Shown here in pieces: positions 12,151-23,119 of a stretch of DNA of 31,418 nt (its first letter is position 1; each line of letters opens with the position of its first letter). The notes under the pieces are model-generated. The model saw nothing but the letters and a program-made list of their open reading frames with translations, did no database searches and had not been told where the DNA came from. The stretch comes from Nymphaea colorata (taxonomy: Eukaryota > Streptophyta > Magnoliopsida > Nymphaeales > Nymphaeaceae), in contig NW_022205001.1 in the NCBI RefSeq assembly GCF_008831285.2, positions 1-31,418 of the forward strand, given 5' to 3'. A program made the translations under genes and the position numbers.

Positions 12151-15100
12151 TCAAAAACGGTCACCTTCAAACACCACAGAATAGATCTCGTATGTCTATA
12201 TCCCGATCTCACGCTAAGTCTCACCGAGCAAATGCTCCACTTTCTTTTTCTAGCTGTTAAAAAAACCGTTGGCTATGCCGAAGTTACTAAAGACCTTGTT
12301 TTATTGGGACTTTATACGCAACTATGAATTTCCGAAGATTAGGAAATAGTCATCGTAAGTGATAGGCTTTTTGTTCTAGAGGATGCGGAACACTTCTCTG
12401 CTCCATAATGGATCAATAACCCGTATCCTCGGTATGTGCCATTGATTGATACCTATGACTAACTATAAGCAGCGACCAGCCTGCCAAAGATTGTCTTGAT
12501 GATGATGACTAAATTTTTGTGATCGTCGATGTATCGATGGAAATTGACCTTACTAAAACTGTCAAAACTGTAGAGGAATTTAGTCTGGTAGATGGGACCG
12601 ACCTATTTTTACAGGGTTTAGATGAGAAATTGCCGATATGGCTATTCACTCTATTAGAATATTCCTTTGCTGTGAAGAGGTGAGGACGATTTGATAGAGG
12701 ATTGTTGAATTCATTGTAACCTTGGTCATTTAAAGGTTACGGTTGGCTTCATGCACCTTAGTTATCGTCATTTTCAACTAGTCATTTTAAGACTTCAAAA
12801 TATTATTCATCTTTTCAATTCTAGTTAGTCGCTGCATCAGCTAGGCTCTATCTGATTGGTCTGGCTTGCTTCTTTATGGCTGCTTCTTGAGAGCTTATAG
12901 CTATTCTTCGACTTTCACAAGTGCTGCCTTGCATGCCTCATACTTAGACTCTAATTCAGCTTTAGCATGTGATATCTTTTTGTTGTCTTTCATGGTCTGG
13001 AGACTAAATTTCTAAGTTTGCCTGATCCTTTCTTCGCGTTTCTGTATTTATGCATAGTTTTTATTCATTTATTCTCTATTTTCTTTATCTCCAGTTCCAT
13101 TTCCTGACACTTTCCACATGTTAGCTCTTTACTCTCTTTAAACCGTTTCTCTCTATTATTAGGTAGGTATATTGGTTGTTTACCTTCTGCTGTCTTTTCC
13201 TAAAGCTATTGACATAGGCTTGAAGATCATCCAGAACCTGATTCAATTGGTCAAGCTGATTCTGTTGCATTTAGTTTGTGTCCTTCTCGCTATTCAATTT
13301 CTTGGATAATTAGCTATTTTGGTTGGCAGTTCTTGCATTTGCGTTAAAGGATTATTTTTTCTATAGTCGAAGATTGTAAAGCATTTTCTAAATCCGTTTT
13401 TTCCTTCTTTAGGAGTTAGTTTAAAGAGCTAAGCTATTCTATCTTTGATTTGAGCTGGGTAATTTATTTTTCTTGGAAATCATCTGAGTGAGGGATCTTA
13501 GGAATGTTTTAAAGGAAAGGATTGCTACTTTTGCTGCTTTATCTTCTTGAAGCCAGGAATAGCTAGTCAAACTGCACCTATTGGGATAGGATCAGTGATT
13601 GGTTGCTTTGCTATAATTCAAGTTTTTGTATCTTTTTTCTTTGGCTTTTGAGGCATGAGCGAAGCTGATTTTCTTATGTCTTGTGAGTGATAATACGCTT
13701 TTCATTTAGTCAACTTCGCTTTCCTTGGATTTTATCAGCTTTTTCAATTATTCAACTTAATTTTCCTTCTATTTTAGGGCCTTTTTCAACTCGTCTCTTT
13801 ATCTTTCTAAGGATAGGTTTTCAATCTATAGACTTTCTATCTTGTCCCTATCTTCTTACTCTGAAGCTTTATTTTCATAAGTCCAATTTCCCGGTGCAGA
13901 TTATTTCAAATGCAATTGAGTTAATCTCTTTCTCTGGTTAGGGCCATTTTTTATAATTAAAGATTAGCTATCTTGATGGATAGTTCTTCGACGGATGGTT
14001 ATTGTGATGATTTTCTAATGGTTAGCTTTTCGATCTGATCTGAGAATTATTCTGAGATATTTTCGACCAGCTTCATCTTGTTGAATTAGTTCTTGAATAT
14101 GTCTCTCTACTTGATTAAGTTGGCAATCCTTTAATTGTTTTCCTTTAATTTATATGCCATATCTTTGGTGGCTTCTTACAGCTACCTTAAGATGAATCTT
14201 CATCATTTGTATCTTTGATCTAACCGTAAATCCTTTCTTCCAATAGATGATTCACATATTTAATGCATGATATTAATTTGTTTAATATCTTTCTATGGAT
14301 CGTTTACAGTTGCTTCACTCTCTATTCCAAAGAAATAATGTGATTTTGGTCTGAATTTCATCTTAATTAAGATTTCCTTTTCGCTGTAGAACTTCATTGA
14401 TTTTATTACCTATTTAATGTGATCATCAATTTCATTCAAACAGTCAAAAGCGCTTTTATTGATCAGGATTTGCTTGGAATTTTTAGTGAATTCTTTATGG
14501 ATTTCCTTAATACGGTATTCCAATTCTCTATACTGCTTACTCATTGCAGATTCTAGATTTGTACTTTTGGAAACAAGTTCATAATCGTATTAGGACTCTG
14601 AGGGATTCTCATTCAGAATCTCTTGGAGTGATCTATTTTGGTTTCTGAGGGATCGGAACTTAAATTGGATGTTTTTGAAGTGAAGGAAAAGAAAATCGTG
14701 CATATGTCTTGGCTATGGCCATTATTGCTCGTCAGAAGTTCCATCTATCTTTTCCATATAGAACTAAGCCTCATTTGATAGCGATTAGTATAGGGAAGCT
14801 TGCTTAAACAGGATGTTCTTCAAATCTCTATACTATTCTCCTCCGTAAATAGGCTCTATTGGATTTTATGGCAAGTTTTGAGAGATAGATACATTTTTTT
14901 GAGGGATTCATATTAGACCAATTATTGAACAAAAGGTAAAGGTTTTCTTGATGTTCTGCTTGCCTAGGTATACATTCCTTTTTTTAGCAGATCAACAATG
15001 CTGATGATTTCATTGGTTTATTTCTGACTTTAGGTGAGTTTGAATCCCTTAACCCTATTCAATCTCTAAACGTCTTCATTAAGTTTCTTATTTTGCTATC

Positions 15101-15206
15101 TCACTGTTTATCGTATCCAAGCATTAAGTTCTTTGCCTGTTAGAGAATCTACAATGGATAGATTCTGTATGCAAGTCCGTGCGTAATTGGCAACAGGAAG
15201 GTCCAT
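12151..15206 (-). CDS. Long coiled-coil protein with C-terminal TLDc domain
   Basis: The gene reads on the minus strand with dense TAA/TAG Gln codons. From the likely ATG at 15206 (MDLPVANYAR) it encodes roughly 900-1000 residues, mostly coiled coil (for example LQIENLSLERQRDELKKAL and DFQEKQITQLKSKIEQLSS). The last about 150 residues form a TLDc domain: FLYSFDSF, LVIIIKTIFGRLVAAYS, YRGYGEVFRI, DDYFLIFGNSQLRI, and the end TYEIYSVVFEGDRF before the TGA 12151-12153. TLDc proteins act in oxidation resistance and V-ATPase regulation; coiled-coil/TLDc fusions are common in ciliates, but the role here is an inference. Clear introns are at 12398-12420 and 13153-13183, with others likely. One frame change near 13340 has no GT in range. 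An alternative upstream ATG at 15355 gives a hydrophobic leader that I think lies in the 5' leader. Confidence 0.72.
12398..12420 (-). other. 23-nt intron inside the TLDc domain
   Basis: This minus-strand GTTATTG..GGAGCAG stretch breaks the domain. Removing it rebuilds the conserved TLDc segment YRGYGEVFRI, the strongest protein-based support for tiny introns here. Confidence 0.8.
13153..13183 (-). other. 31-nt intron in the coiled-coil region
   Basis: This minus-strand GTAAAC..AATAATAG stretch connects an upstream open frame (VNSFRKRQQK) to about 150 codons of coiled coil without TGA. Confidence 0.65.
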
Positions 15207-15480
15207 TTTCTATGAATATTTATTGCATCTGCTGGCTCCTTCTTGCTCAAACTTTCATAAAATCCGCCAAAAGTGGCATTTCTATTTGAACTGCTAAGAT
15301 ATGGACTTTGGCATGTAAGTAAAGTAATAAGTATTATTAATATTCTTACCCACAATATATAATTAAACGAACTTATGAATAACTCTTTTTATTGAACGGA
15401 AATAGGTTTTTAACATTTGTGATGGTTGGCTCCTGTGTCATAATTATTTCCATTTATTGACGGTTTATTATACGATTTAA
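15207..15480. promoter_or_regulatory. Divergent intergenic region
   Basis: About 270 bp, AT-rich, separates the starts of two diverging coiled-coil genes and must hold both promoters. No specific motif is recognised. Confidence 0.4.
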
Positions 15481-16359
15481 ATGAAGAGGCAAAACTTGAA
15501 CCTGAGCACCTCTCCTCAAAAAAATTTCAAGACCTCATCTCCAGCATCGAGAGTAAGCTTGAACTCCTCGCCAGCTAAAACTTCGAAGTCTCCCAGAGGT
15601 AGCATTTCGCTTGCTCCATGCCTATCCCAGCGCGGGACCATAGTTCCCCCAACAAATCTTATCTTCAGCTGGAGGACCTGACCACTCCATCGCCCTCTCC
15701 TCCCTTCGCCAGTTATGGAACGCCTTGAACAGATATAACAGCAATATTTGTCGCAAATTACCACTCTCAACCATAAGCTTTCTATCCTCGAAACCGAAAA
15801 TCACGAATTGCACAAGCTGAACGCATAGCTGCAGGGCGCAGTATTCAAATGGAGGGTGAATACGGTTGATTTAGGAATCTAATGCAAGATCTTGGAAGGG
15901 AGGCTGTAAGAAATGCAACAGAACATGATGCACAGGCTGCGGGAGGAGATTTAGGAGGAAATTTCTAACTATATTGTGGAGTTGTAGCAAATGAGACGGT
16001 AGATAGCGAGCGAACGCAAGAATAATAAGGAGCTTCTAAACGACAAGGAAATAATAGCGAATTAACGCAATAATTTCGAGTTTCTATATAAAGAAATGCT
16101 GGAAAAATACAAGAAAATATTGCAAATCGACATCGAATCATACTAAAAGTAAAGCAAGGTCAAAGTGGAAGCCAAGAACCAACAGGAGAACCAACACAAC
16201 AGCAATTAATTCATGCAAATGAAACGAATCAAATAATTCAAAGACCCTAAAAAGCGAAAATCAAAACAGATAAAAGCATAATAGCTTTCAAAGTAGTAGC
16301 TAATACCCTTTCTAACCAAGGGGATATAGGAATTGAAATAGAAGCTGAAACTAAAATGA
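15481..16359 (+). CDS. Coiled-coil protein, Ser/Pro-rich N-terminus
   Basis: ATG at 15481 starts a Ser/Lys/Pro-rich head (MKRQNLNLSTSPQKN). A 32-nt intron at 15599-15630 joins it to a segment containing LQLEDLTTPSPSPPF. After one more frame change near 15710, not resolved as an intron, a long coiled coil follows (MERLEQIQQQYLSQITTLNH, then EMQQNMMHRLREEIQEEI). A Lys/Gln-rich tail ends at the TGA 16357-16359. The total is about 270 residues. The architecture suggests a cytoskeletal or scaffold protein, but no family is recognised. It is divergent from the TLDc coiled-coil gene and convergent with the calpain-like gene. Confidence 0.65.
15599..15630 (+). other. 32-nt intron in the coiled-coil gene
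   Basis: This GTAGCA..TATCCCAG stretch is in phase 1. Splicing joins KTSKSPR to ARDHSSPNKSYLQLEDL and avoids the TGA met in the unspliced frame. Confidence 0.55.
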
Positions 16360-16465
16360 TGTTGATATTATTAGAAGTAGTATTGATCAAGAATAGTAAA
16401 ATTGTGGCTCGCCTTTGATCTTTCCTCGCAGAACCACATACCCATAATCCCCCTCATTCACCATC

Positions 16466-18543
16466 TCAATGTTCTTGCTCTCGCTTCGCTTACCCTCCAG
16501 CAATTCCCCATCGAAAGTAATTGATACCCACTTGTTCGCGCTCTTCTATCGAAGGATTATGACCGTACATCCCGCTGTGTGCTACACTGATGAAGCTTGC
16601 TCCTTTTTCCATTTTTGTAGAGATTCTTTCGAAAACAAGATGTCCACTCCAAAGACCGAAGGTTTATTACAGCGGGTCTATTTTGACCGTTTGAGGAGAC
16701 CAAACCACGATCAAATATCTTCCTTTTGGAACATCAGCCTTGAAGAAGTATTCACCCTCCTTTGACTCAAACTGAAACAGCCCTTCTCTCTAAACTCGTA
16801 ATCCTTTATAGTTACGTTTTCAGTCTCATTTTTCCATCCTTCAACATTCTTGGCAGCAACAAGCGCTCCAGTTTCAGAATCGACCAGATATACAATTATA
16901 TTCTCATCTCCGCCATCCACCTAAAGCTTGAAGTAGACTTTATCTGTGACAGAAATTTGCAAGCTTTGACGTTGGTAGCCTGATTTAACAGGAGCCACCA
17001 GGATCTGGCTAAAGTATTACGTTAGTCTCTATTCCTCGACCCAAATGGTCATCTGATCGCGACAATTGAAGTGTCCCCGCAATATCTTCAAAGCTAAGAT
17101 TTAATGACGTTATTTTTACATCCAAGCAGCATCGACGAACGGACAATTAATCAGCACCAGTCTCTTGTCGCCCTTTTCGTAGAAGTTCAATACAGTGAAG
17201 CAAGACACGGATCCATCAGGTTTGCTCAAGAGTGAATTTGGCTTTCCTTCCAAAATGTACATGTATTTTTCCTTGAAAAAGAATCTCTTCAAAAGAGAAT
17301 AGATATCGCTTCTTCCAGCTATCGGCAAACTGATAACCGGCCATCCCGTGACGTTTTCGATCAGTTCTTTAGCCGATACTGTTTTCAGTCTTTTGTAACT
17401 GCCATACATCTTGCCAATGCCTTCTGGAGTAACATCGGCCAGCCTTATTTTTTGTCGCTAAGAAGAGAGGATGTTGGTCTTGGCTATGAAAGGCAATTGA
17501 GCATCAGTTGTGAGAGTTTTGGGCAGGTTCTTTTGAAAAACGTTGATGATGTAGTTTCCAGGTTTGACTTCTATGACTGGATCACTCTCCTGACGAGCCA
17601 GGGATGCTGGCTCAAGCTCTGGAAATGATGAGGAAGTGATTGACTGGGCAATTGATGTCTTCCATATCGTATGGTGAAAAGTTCTCAAAAAGTACTCCGT
17701 AACTTCCTTTCTCTTGGTATTCACCCATCAATTTCCACTCCACCTACAGGCCTAATTCTTCATTGGTGAAGCCAGTCTAGACTTGGTCTGTAAAAAGTCC
17801 ATCAATTCCACTTCCGAGAATCGATATTTTTTTATGTTGTTTTCTGGGTGAATTTTCTTTATTTTCCTTGGTTCCTCCACAGGTGATGCAATCGAGAAGG
17901 CACTTATAGAAGGTCTCACACCATCCAATCCTTCCTCTCTTCAATTCCAGTTCCTGCGATAGCAAGTGGTGATTGGTCTGTTTTTATCTCTTAGATTTGT
18001 TCTAATAATCCATGAGGATCTTCAAGGCCTGCTCGTTTTTGCAGTTAAGAGCAATCTGGTACGCAGACAACTTGTTGGCATCGATGAGGTGGATATCCAC
18101 TCCCCCATACTGAGCAGCAATCCCATGCATTGGTTGCTGTGGTTCAAGGCGCAGAGCATGATAGGGGTCATTCCTTCCTTATTGGGAGAGTTGACCCAGA
18201 GCTAATAGTCCTCTGGAAAGTACTGGTAGTAGGTCCTGCATATGTACTCCAAACATTTGGCTGCATTTTAACGGCAGGCCACATGAAGGATGTTCTCGAA
18301 GGAGCCTTATTTGCTGATCTCCGCCCTGAAGCTGACCACTTCCTCCTACAGCAGTTCCTTCAGCTCGTAGGGCAGGTCCTCCTCGATTAAATTTATTATT
18401 TTATTGCGTAGTTTGAGAGGCAGGGCCGGTGGAAGCGCAACGTTCTTCAGCGAGTCCTTTATCACCAGGGATCGTCTGCGATCGAAGGGCGAGAAGTGGG
18501 CAACCAGCTGATCGTCCTTTAGGGAAGGATAGGGAAGGTCCAT
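16466..18543 (-). CDS. Ankyrin plus calpain-like pseudoprotease
   Basis: From ATG 18543 a basic N-terminal segment is followed by ankyrin-type repeats (GSFENILHVACRQNAAKCL, GMTPIMLCALNHSNQCMGLLL, VDIHLIDANKLSAYQIAL). A linker, a calpain-like core and a beta-rich C2L-like tail follow (DKVYFKLQVDGG, GEYFFKADVPKGRYLIVVW). The core keeps the landmark GKMYGSYKRLKTVSAKELIE, which matches the YGSYExL..G..SEALEDL region of calpains. The segment aligned with QGxxGDCWFL reads NCPVNHFLIIS, so no catalytic Cys is in place. The GHAY His is replaced in SVSCFTVL. Only the Asn survives, in LINCPF. It should be proteolytically inactive and perhaps a scaffold. Frame changes near 18102 (run of five G), 17635 and 16780 could be indels or introns, so decay cannot be excluded. 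Confidence 0.7.
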
Positions 18544-19556
18544 TTGTTCGATTTTGATTATTATAGAAGGTTTATTTTGAGAAGGAATTTTATTATAAGA
18601 CTATCACTGTATTGGGACAATTAAACATGGAATAAGATTCGACGAAAAGAAAAAGGGAAATATTACAGATTTAGTGGGAATTGCTAGGGTCTTCAACATT
18701 GTGAATAATGTGAATTTTGGGAAATGGAGTGAAAGATAAGACTAGGTTAGGTGATTGGCTTTAAAATATTTTTATCATATTTTTCACCGTTTTCGAATGA
18801 GTGTTTGCTGTGAGTCTTTTATATTTTGAGTAATAAAAGTAAGCATAAAATAGAATATTGGACTGATTGGCTATGATATTGATAATCAAGAGATTAAATG
18901 CATCTTTCAGTTTCTTTTTGTAAGTCATGATTTTCCAATGTATCCACCTTATACTTACTTTCCTTTATCCATTTCGCTCGCACAATTAGCGGATATTTTC
19001 TAATCATTATCATTCATTAATAGATGGGCGTGGCTAACTTTTCGACTTCAGAAGGAAATGACAAGGCTTATCGTTTTGAATACTTTATTTATCTTTATAT
19101 ATTTTCTTGACTTTCTTATTGGTGAATGGAATATACAATCACTATAGCTGCATTATATATTTCGATTATTTTGATATATATGGTATATAATTTTCTTAAT
19201 AATATCTTCCTTTTGTATTGCTTTTCACCCATATTTTTTTTTTACTGTGCTTTTCTTTCGTCTTTTTAAATATATTGTCTTCATAGCTGTCCTGCATATA
19301 GTTCATTTTTTGGAACAATCTCACAGTGTATCCAATTAGGAGTAATTAAGAGTGACTAACTCTTCCGCCTGTTCAAGTTTTCGATGTAATTTTCCATTTT
19401 TGTATATTACGATTGTATTCTTCAGTACGAGATCGCTGTCGCCAAAAAATTGGGTAAGTTTTTTAAATCAAGCATATCCGCCATGACTTATCTCGGCTTT
19501 TCCATTTAGCATACATAATATAAATGACGATTCTATATCTCTTGGCAGATTAAGCT
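18544..19556. other. About 1 kb without a supported gene
   Basis: This AT-rich region has T-rich tracts and only short ORFs in the ciliate code, and no RNA gene or repeat that I recognise. It is the longest empty stretch of the chromosome and holds the promoter of the ankyrin/calpain gene at its left edge. Confidence 0.45.
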
Positions 19557-19847
19557 TCATCTTTATTTTGAATCTTCTTGAATTTTATGCAACGATTGAT
19601 TGAGAGTTTTCATATCAGTCTTTATTGAATTTGTATGCTCTTGAAGATCGATTTTAGTCTTATCTTTGAGCTCATTCGCCAAGAGTTGAGCTATTGTGGG
19701 GTAATCTCTACAGTGGGTGGCTTGCTCATCCAATTCAGATAGAATAGGCCAAACAACCAACTGAACAGTGTAAGTCCTCCGAAAACCTTTTTACTAAGTT
19801 AGCATTTTCAATCTCATTAGCATCTAGTTTATCTTGCAAATTTGCAT
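19557..19847 (-). CDS. Small helical hypothetical protein
   Basis: ATG 19847 to TGA 19557 gives 96 residues in one frame with internal TAA/TAG Gln codons. The C-terminal half looks like a coiled coil (QLLANELKDKTKIDLQEHTN, then IKTDMKTLNQSLHKIQEDSK). Upstream in another frame lies further helical text (YANLQDKLDANEIENANLVK), so the true gene may be longer with an intron. It lies 92 bp after a CWGYD family member on the same strand. No family is recognised. Confidence 0.45.
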
Positions 19848-19939
19848 ATCTTGTACTTGATACTGAAAAAATAAAATTAAAGCAACTAGTATGAATCAAA
19901 ATCTATGATAAATTAAATTTGCTATCGTTCATAGAGAAA

Positions 19940-20831
19940 TCACTGCTTTTTGGTCCATTCGCCATCCCTGCAATCAATATAACTCTCCTTTCCCTCCTCA
20001 ATTGTCTCTACCTTACATCTGCTGATTGGTCTTTATTTGCCTTAATCAAATAGAGAGGCATGCTGAATTGACCTGTAGTGATGTCAAACCCCCAGCATCT
20101 GTACTTCACCTGCAGAACTTTGGAACTTCCAAAGAAGGAGTTTCCCAAATTGTCAGTATTGGCATTGATTTCGACCCCTTTGCCTTCATAGCTGTTCTTT
20201 CTCTCAAAGTAAGCCTTCATTTTTTAGAATTATTTCTTCTCCTTTTGCCCGTTTCAGCGATTCCGTAGAAGCTATGCTGTCCATCTTTTCTCCATGTGTA
20301 GCCTTCTGTATGTATTCTTATGGTGTTTCCAATTGGCTTCAACAACTTCAATCTTCCTCAACGAGTTGAACTTGAACCCTTCATTGCTGACCAAATTGTT
20401 CAGGTACCATTTCTCCATCGATTCCTTGTAGTTGTACTGTTTGAGGTATTCCAGTTTTTTCTTCAGGGCGGTGTTGATCTCTTCAAAGGTATGATTGATT
20501 TCATTTTTGAGTGAGTTTGAGAAGCCCTTGACGTTGGGATCATTGGTGATGTTTTGCTTGAGGTTTTTGAGGATAACCTTGAACTCTTCAGCCAGTTACT
20601 TGTTCAACTCCTTGGCCTCGTTGCGTAAGTGATGCAGTTATTCCTTTTGGTTCTTGATCTCATTCTCTTTCTCATCGATAACTTTCTCCTTCCTGAAGAT
20701 TTGGTATTTGGAATATACGACTGTCCCTGCCAGTGCAACCATGGAGGTGACTGAAGTCCATAAAACCTTCGGTACTTAGAGAGGAGCTCACTGTATTTGT
20801 TCTAAAGGTCGTTGGGTTTTTGTTCGCTCAT
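19940..20831 (-). CDS. CWGYD family membrane protein, copy D (extended)
   Basis: ATG 20831 (MSEQKPNDLQNKYS) is followed by a 17-nt intron (20775-20791) and a membrane segment (LWTSVTSMVALAGTVVYS). A long coiled coil comes next (EKENEIKNQKEQLHHLRNEA, EEFKVILKNLKQNI), about 90 residues longer than in copy A. The family domain follows: WKHHKN, GYTWRKDGQHSFYGI, MKAYFERKNS, KVLQVKYRCWGFDITTGQFS, and the tail YIDCRDGEWTKKQ before TGA 19940-19942. The frame changes at an A-run (20220-20225) and near 20010, so the gene either has more tiny introns, relies on frameshifting, or is decaying. Function is unknown. It follows alpha-tubulin copy 1 by 129 bp on the same strand. Confidence 0.6.
20775..20791 (-). 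other. 17-nt intron in CWGYD copy D
   Basis: This minus-strand GTGAGC..TCTAAG stretch, when removed, places the membrane segment in frame with the start and restores the LWTSV text that parallels NWDSV in copy A. At 17 nt it is close to the shortest introns known. Confidence 0.5.
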
Positions 20832-20960
20832 GTAAATCCTATATTAAATTTAAGATTGGTTTGGAGCTCTGCTATTATTGGTTTAGATACTCACGATAAA
20901 CCTACTAAACTATTCAGTTTATAAAGATAATGATCATTACTCTGGCTCGTCTGGGATTAC

Positions 20961-22253
20961 TCATTAGCAACTCGTAGTCGTTGACCAAATTTTATAAGTC
21001 TTGGTAAGCCTCTTAAAGTCACGCTATTACATGCCCTATCCGATGTACCAATGTACGAATGATTTAAATTTATACAATCTATCGAATCTTGCATTCAAAT
21101 CGGAAAAAAGATGTCTATGGCTGTGTTATTACTAATCAAGCAGCATCTTTTTCCTTATCTTCGAATATCTCCGTCGCTTAAGACCTTAGATTATTGATAA
21201 TTGATACTGACATCAAAATCATCAAACCAACTAACGCAATTAATCTTTTTATTACTTTTCAATTGTTAACCGCTCTGTTTATTTCATTTGCGTTAACGTC
21301 TCCTCGATAGTGAAGCCTGGCTCTCATGTATTTATTTGGTATGTATAATGCTGACAGATGAAAAATAACGTTCAAATGCTAATTAAGTCAGCTCTTCGAT
21401 TGTAAAGTAACAGCAGCTTTTGCAACAATTGATGAGAGGAACAAAGCTCGCCATTAGAAAACGAAAATTCTCATAAGGTATTAGGCTCTATTTAAACTCT
21501 TGAAAAGAAAAGTTGAGAGGCCCTTATAATCTGGTAGGAGCTGTTACTGATGAAACTATATGAGATGTTATGATATTGTAGGATGAAAAATTTATCATTA
21601 TGCTTACAAGATATCTTTACTTAAGTAATTTAAGGCTTATTGTCAAGGACTATGGATGCATCTTGATGCTGAAGGATGGATGGCATGCAAGGACAGTGTT
21701 GTAAGGTTACACTGAAGACACTGAAGTTTTGGGAGAAGGGAAAATGTTGAAGCCGATTTTGGGCCTTCCCCCGAACTCATCCGACAGCCTCTCGAGCAGC
21801 AGCGAGCCGAGCCCCCTCCGGTCCTCCCCCCAAACTGTTGTACACCAGAAACCCCTCAAAACTGCTGCACTTTTACGTTTCCCTCCTTATCCTTTCCATG
21901 CACAGGTCGGCTGCAGCGGATCCCACAGCGGAGCCGTGTCCGCGCGCGAAGCAGCCTCCGCTGCCTCCCTTCGCAGCGACCAAATTCTACGGAGCGTATA
22001 AGTCCCTCAGCGATCCCCTTCGGAGTGCGTTGATGGCTTCAGGCTCGAGGTCCACATGCACTGCGCGCGGTCTAAATCTTTTCTACTTCTCCTCCGAAAA
22101 AAATGCACGAAACTGCTACCCACTATCAAAGCTAGTTTGCTTATCTCCTGCAAGCGTCATTCCGTGTTCTAAGCAAAACAGTTCCCAAGTTGCAGATCCT
22201 AGCTGTATGCCAGCCTGGCCAACGTGCAATGATATGATTTATCTGATGTCCAT
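20961..22253 (-). pseudogene. Alpha-tubulin copy 1, frameshifted
   Basis: From ATG 22253 the first half reads as alpha-tubulin ([36 protein letters not shown]). Compared with intact copy 2 it has lost two bases in the nucleotide-binding glycine segment (about 21806-21831) and one more near 21685. The frame hits TGA in the conserved LSDEFGG region. The downstream half is still recognisable in shifted frames: SHIVSSVTAPTRLQGPLNF, QEFKQSLIPYENF, RLHYRGDVNANEI, RCCLISNNTAID, FVHWYIGQGMQQ, ending at TGA 20961-20963. The second half keeps the catalytic-Glu context (FQEFKQ) that copy 2 lost. The most likely state is a recent pseudogene. Its start lies 54 bp after CWGYD copy C. Confidence 0.75.
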
Positions 22254-22306
22254 GATAAAATAATAAGTCTTGGTCAAAAAATGAGCTTTACTAGAAGGTA
22301 ATGTTA

Positions 22307-22967
22307 TCAATCAAGTTAATCAATCTTTTTCCATTATTTTTCGTTACACTGAATAAATGCATGACTATTTTCTTCTACTATTGCGGTATTTTCGCCTTTT
22401 TTGTTTTATTTCCCTCGATAAAACAATGGTATTGTGAAAGTTTTCGTGAGAGAATCGTATCCCCAGCACTTATATTTGACTTTTAGAATTTGATGTCCAA
22501 ACGTTGAACTTCCGAGGTTGTCATTTTTAGCCTCTATAAGTGCCAAATTGCTATTTCGGTTGTTCAATTTTTCGAAATATGCTTGAGTTTCTCAAAGTTG
22601 GCGTCACCCTCAATGACATTTTTTCCTATTCCTTCAGAATCGCCATAGTTTTATGATCTCCATGTGTATCCTGCAAAGTTTTCCTTTTTATGATGCTACC
22701 AGGTGGCTTCTGTAAACTCAAGACGCATTCTTGAAGGATAAGATTCCCGTAGCATTTGTGCTTACTCTTCCAAAAGGCTTATCTTTTCAAATGATCTCTC
22801 TTCTTTAGCCCTCCTTTCACAAAATCCCAAAGATAATATGCTACTGCGTAAGAGCCAAAGAAAACCCAATTCCAATACATTCTCCACCAACTGTGCTCCT
22901 TTGGATTTGCGTTTGACGTTTTTGTATTCGGCTTCTCAGCAAGCTATTAAACATTAGAATCCATCAT
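22307..22967 (-). CDS. CWGYD family membrane protein, copy C
   Basis: ATG 22967 opens MMDSNVQQLAEKPN, then an aromatic-rich membrane segment (WWRMYWNWVFFGSYAVAYYL). The family domain follows: MRLEFTEATWQHHKKENFAG, GYTWRSQNYGDSEGIGKN, AYFEKLNNRNSNLALIEAKN, STFGHQILKVKYKCWGYD, and a tail ending QWKKIDQLD at TGA 22307-22309. The frame changes twice (near 22730 and 22580), which could be tiny introns or indels; the flanking text aligns well with copy A. Only 53 bp separate its stop from the alpha-tubulin copy 1 start, on the same strand. Function is unknown. Confidence 0.6.
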
Positions 22968-23119
22968 AGTTAAACTTAAATTTATACTCCTAGGCTAGAC
23001 TTATCTTATTGATTCTGGTTTCGAAAAGAATGTTTAAGATTCATATGCAACGAAAACTATTCCAAAAAAAAAAAATTAAAAAAAATAATATCAAATCAAA
23101 TTGGAATATAGCTAAAAAA
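22968..23119. other. AT-rich spacer with A-runs
   Basis: The spacer between CWGYD copies B and C contains an A12 and other A-rich runs (about 23061-23091). No gene is seen. Confidence 0.4.

Noticed and set aside
15149-15355. A signal-peptide protein starting MWVRILIILI
   Set aside because: It overlaps the better-supported start of the TLDc gene in another frame and looks like a T-rich leader read by chance.
18544-19556. tRNA or other RNA gene in the gene-free region
   Set aside because: I could not find a cloverleaf or other recognisable RNA pattern by eye.
21729-22263. Plus-strand ORFs over the tubulin copies (also 24713-25123)
   Set aside because: They are antisense shadows of alpha-tubulin; the minus strand aligns with tubulin residue by residue.
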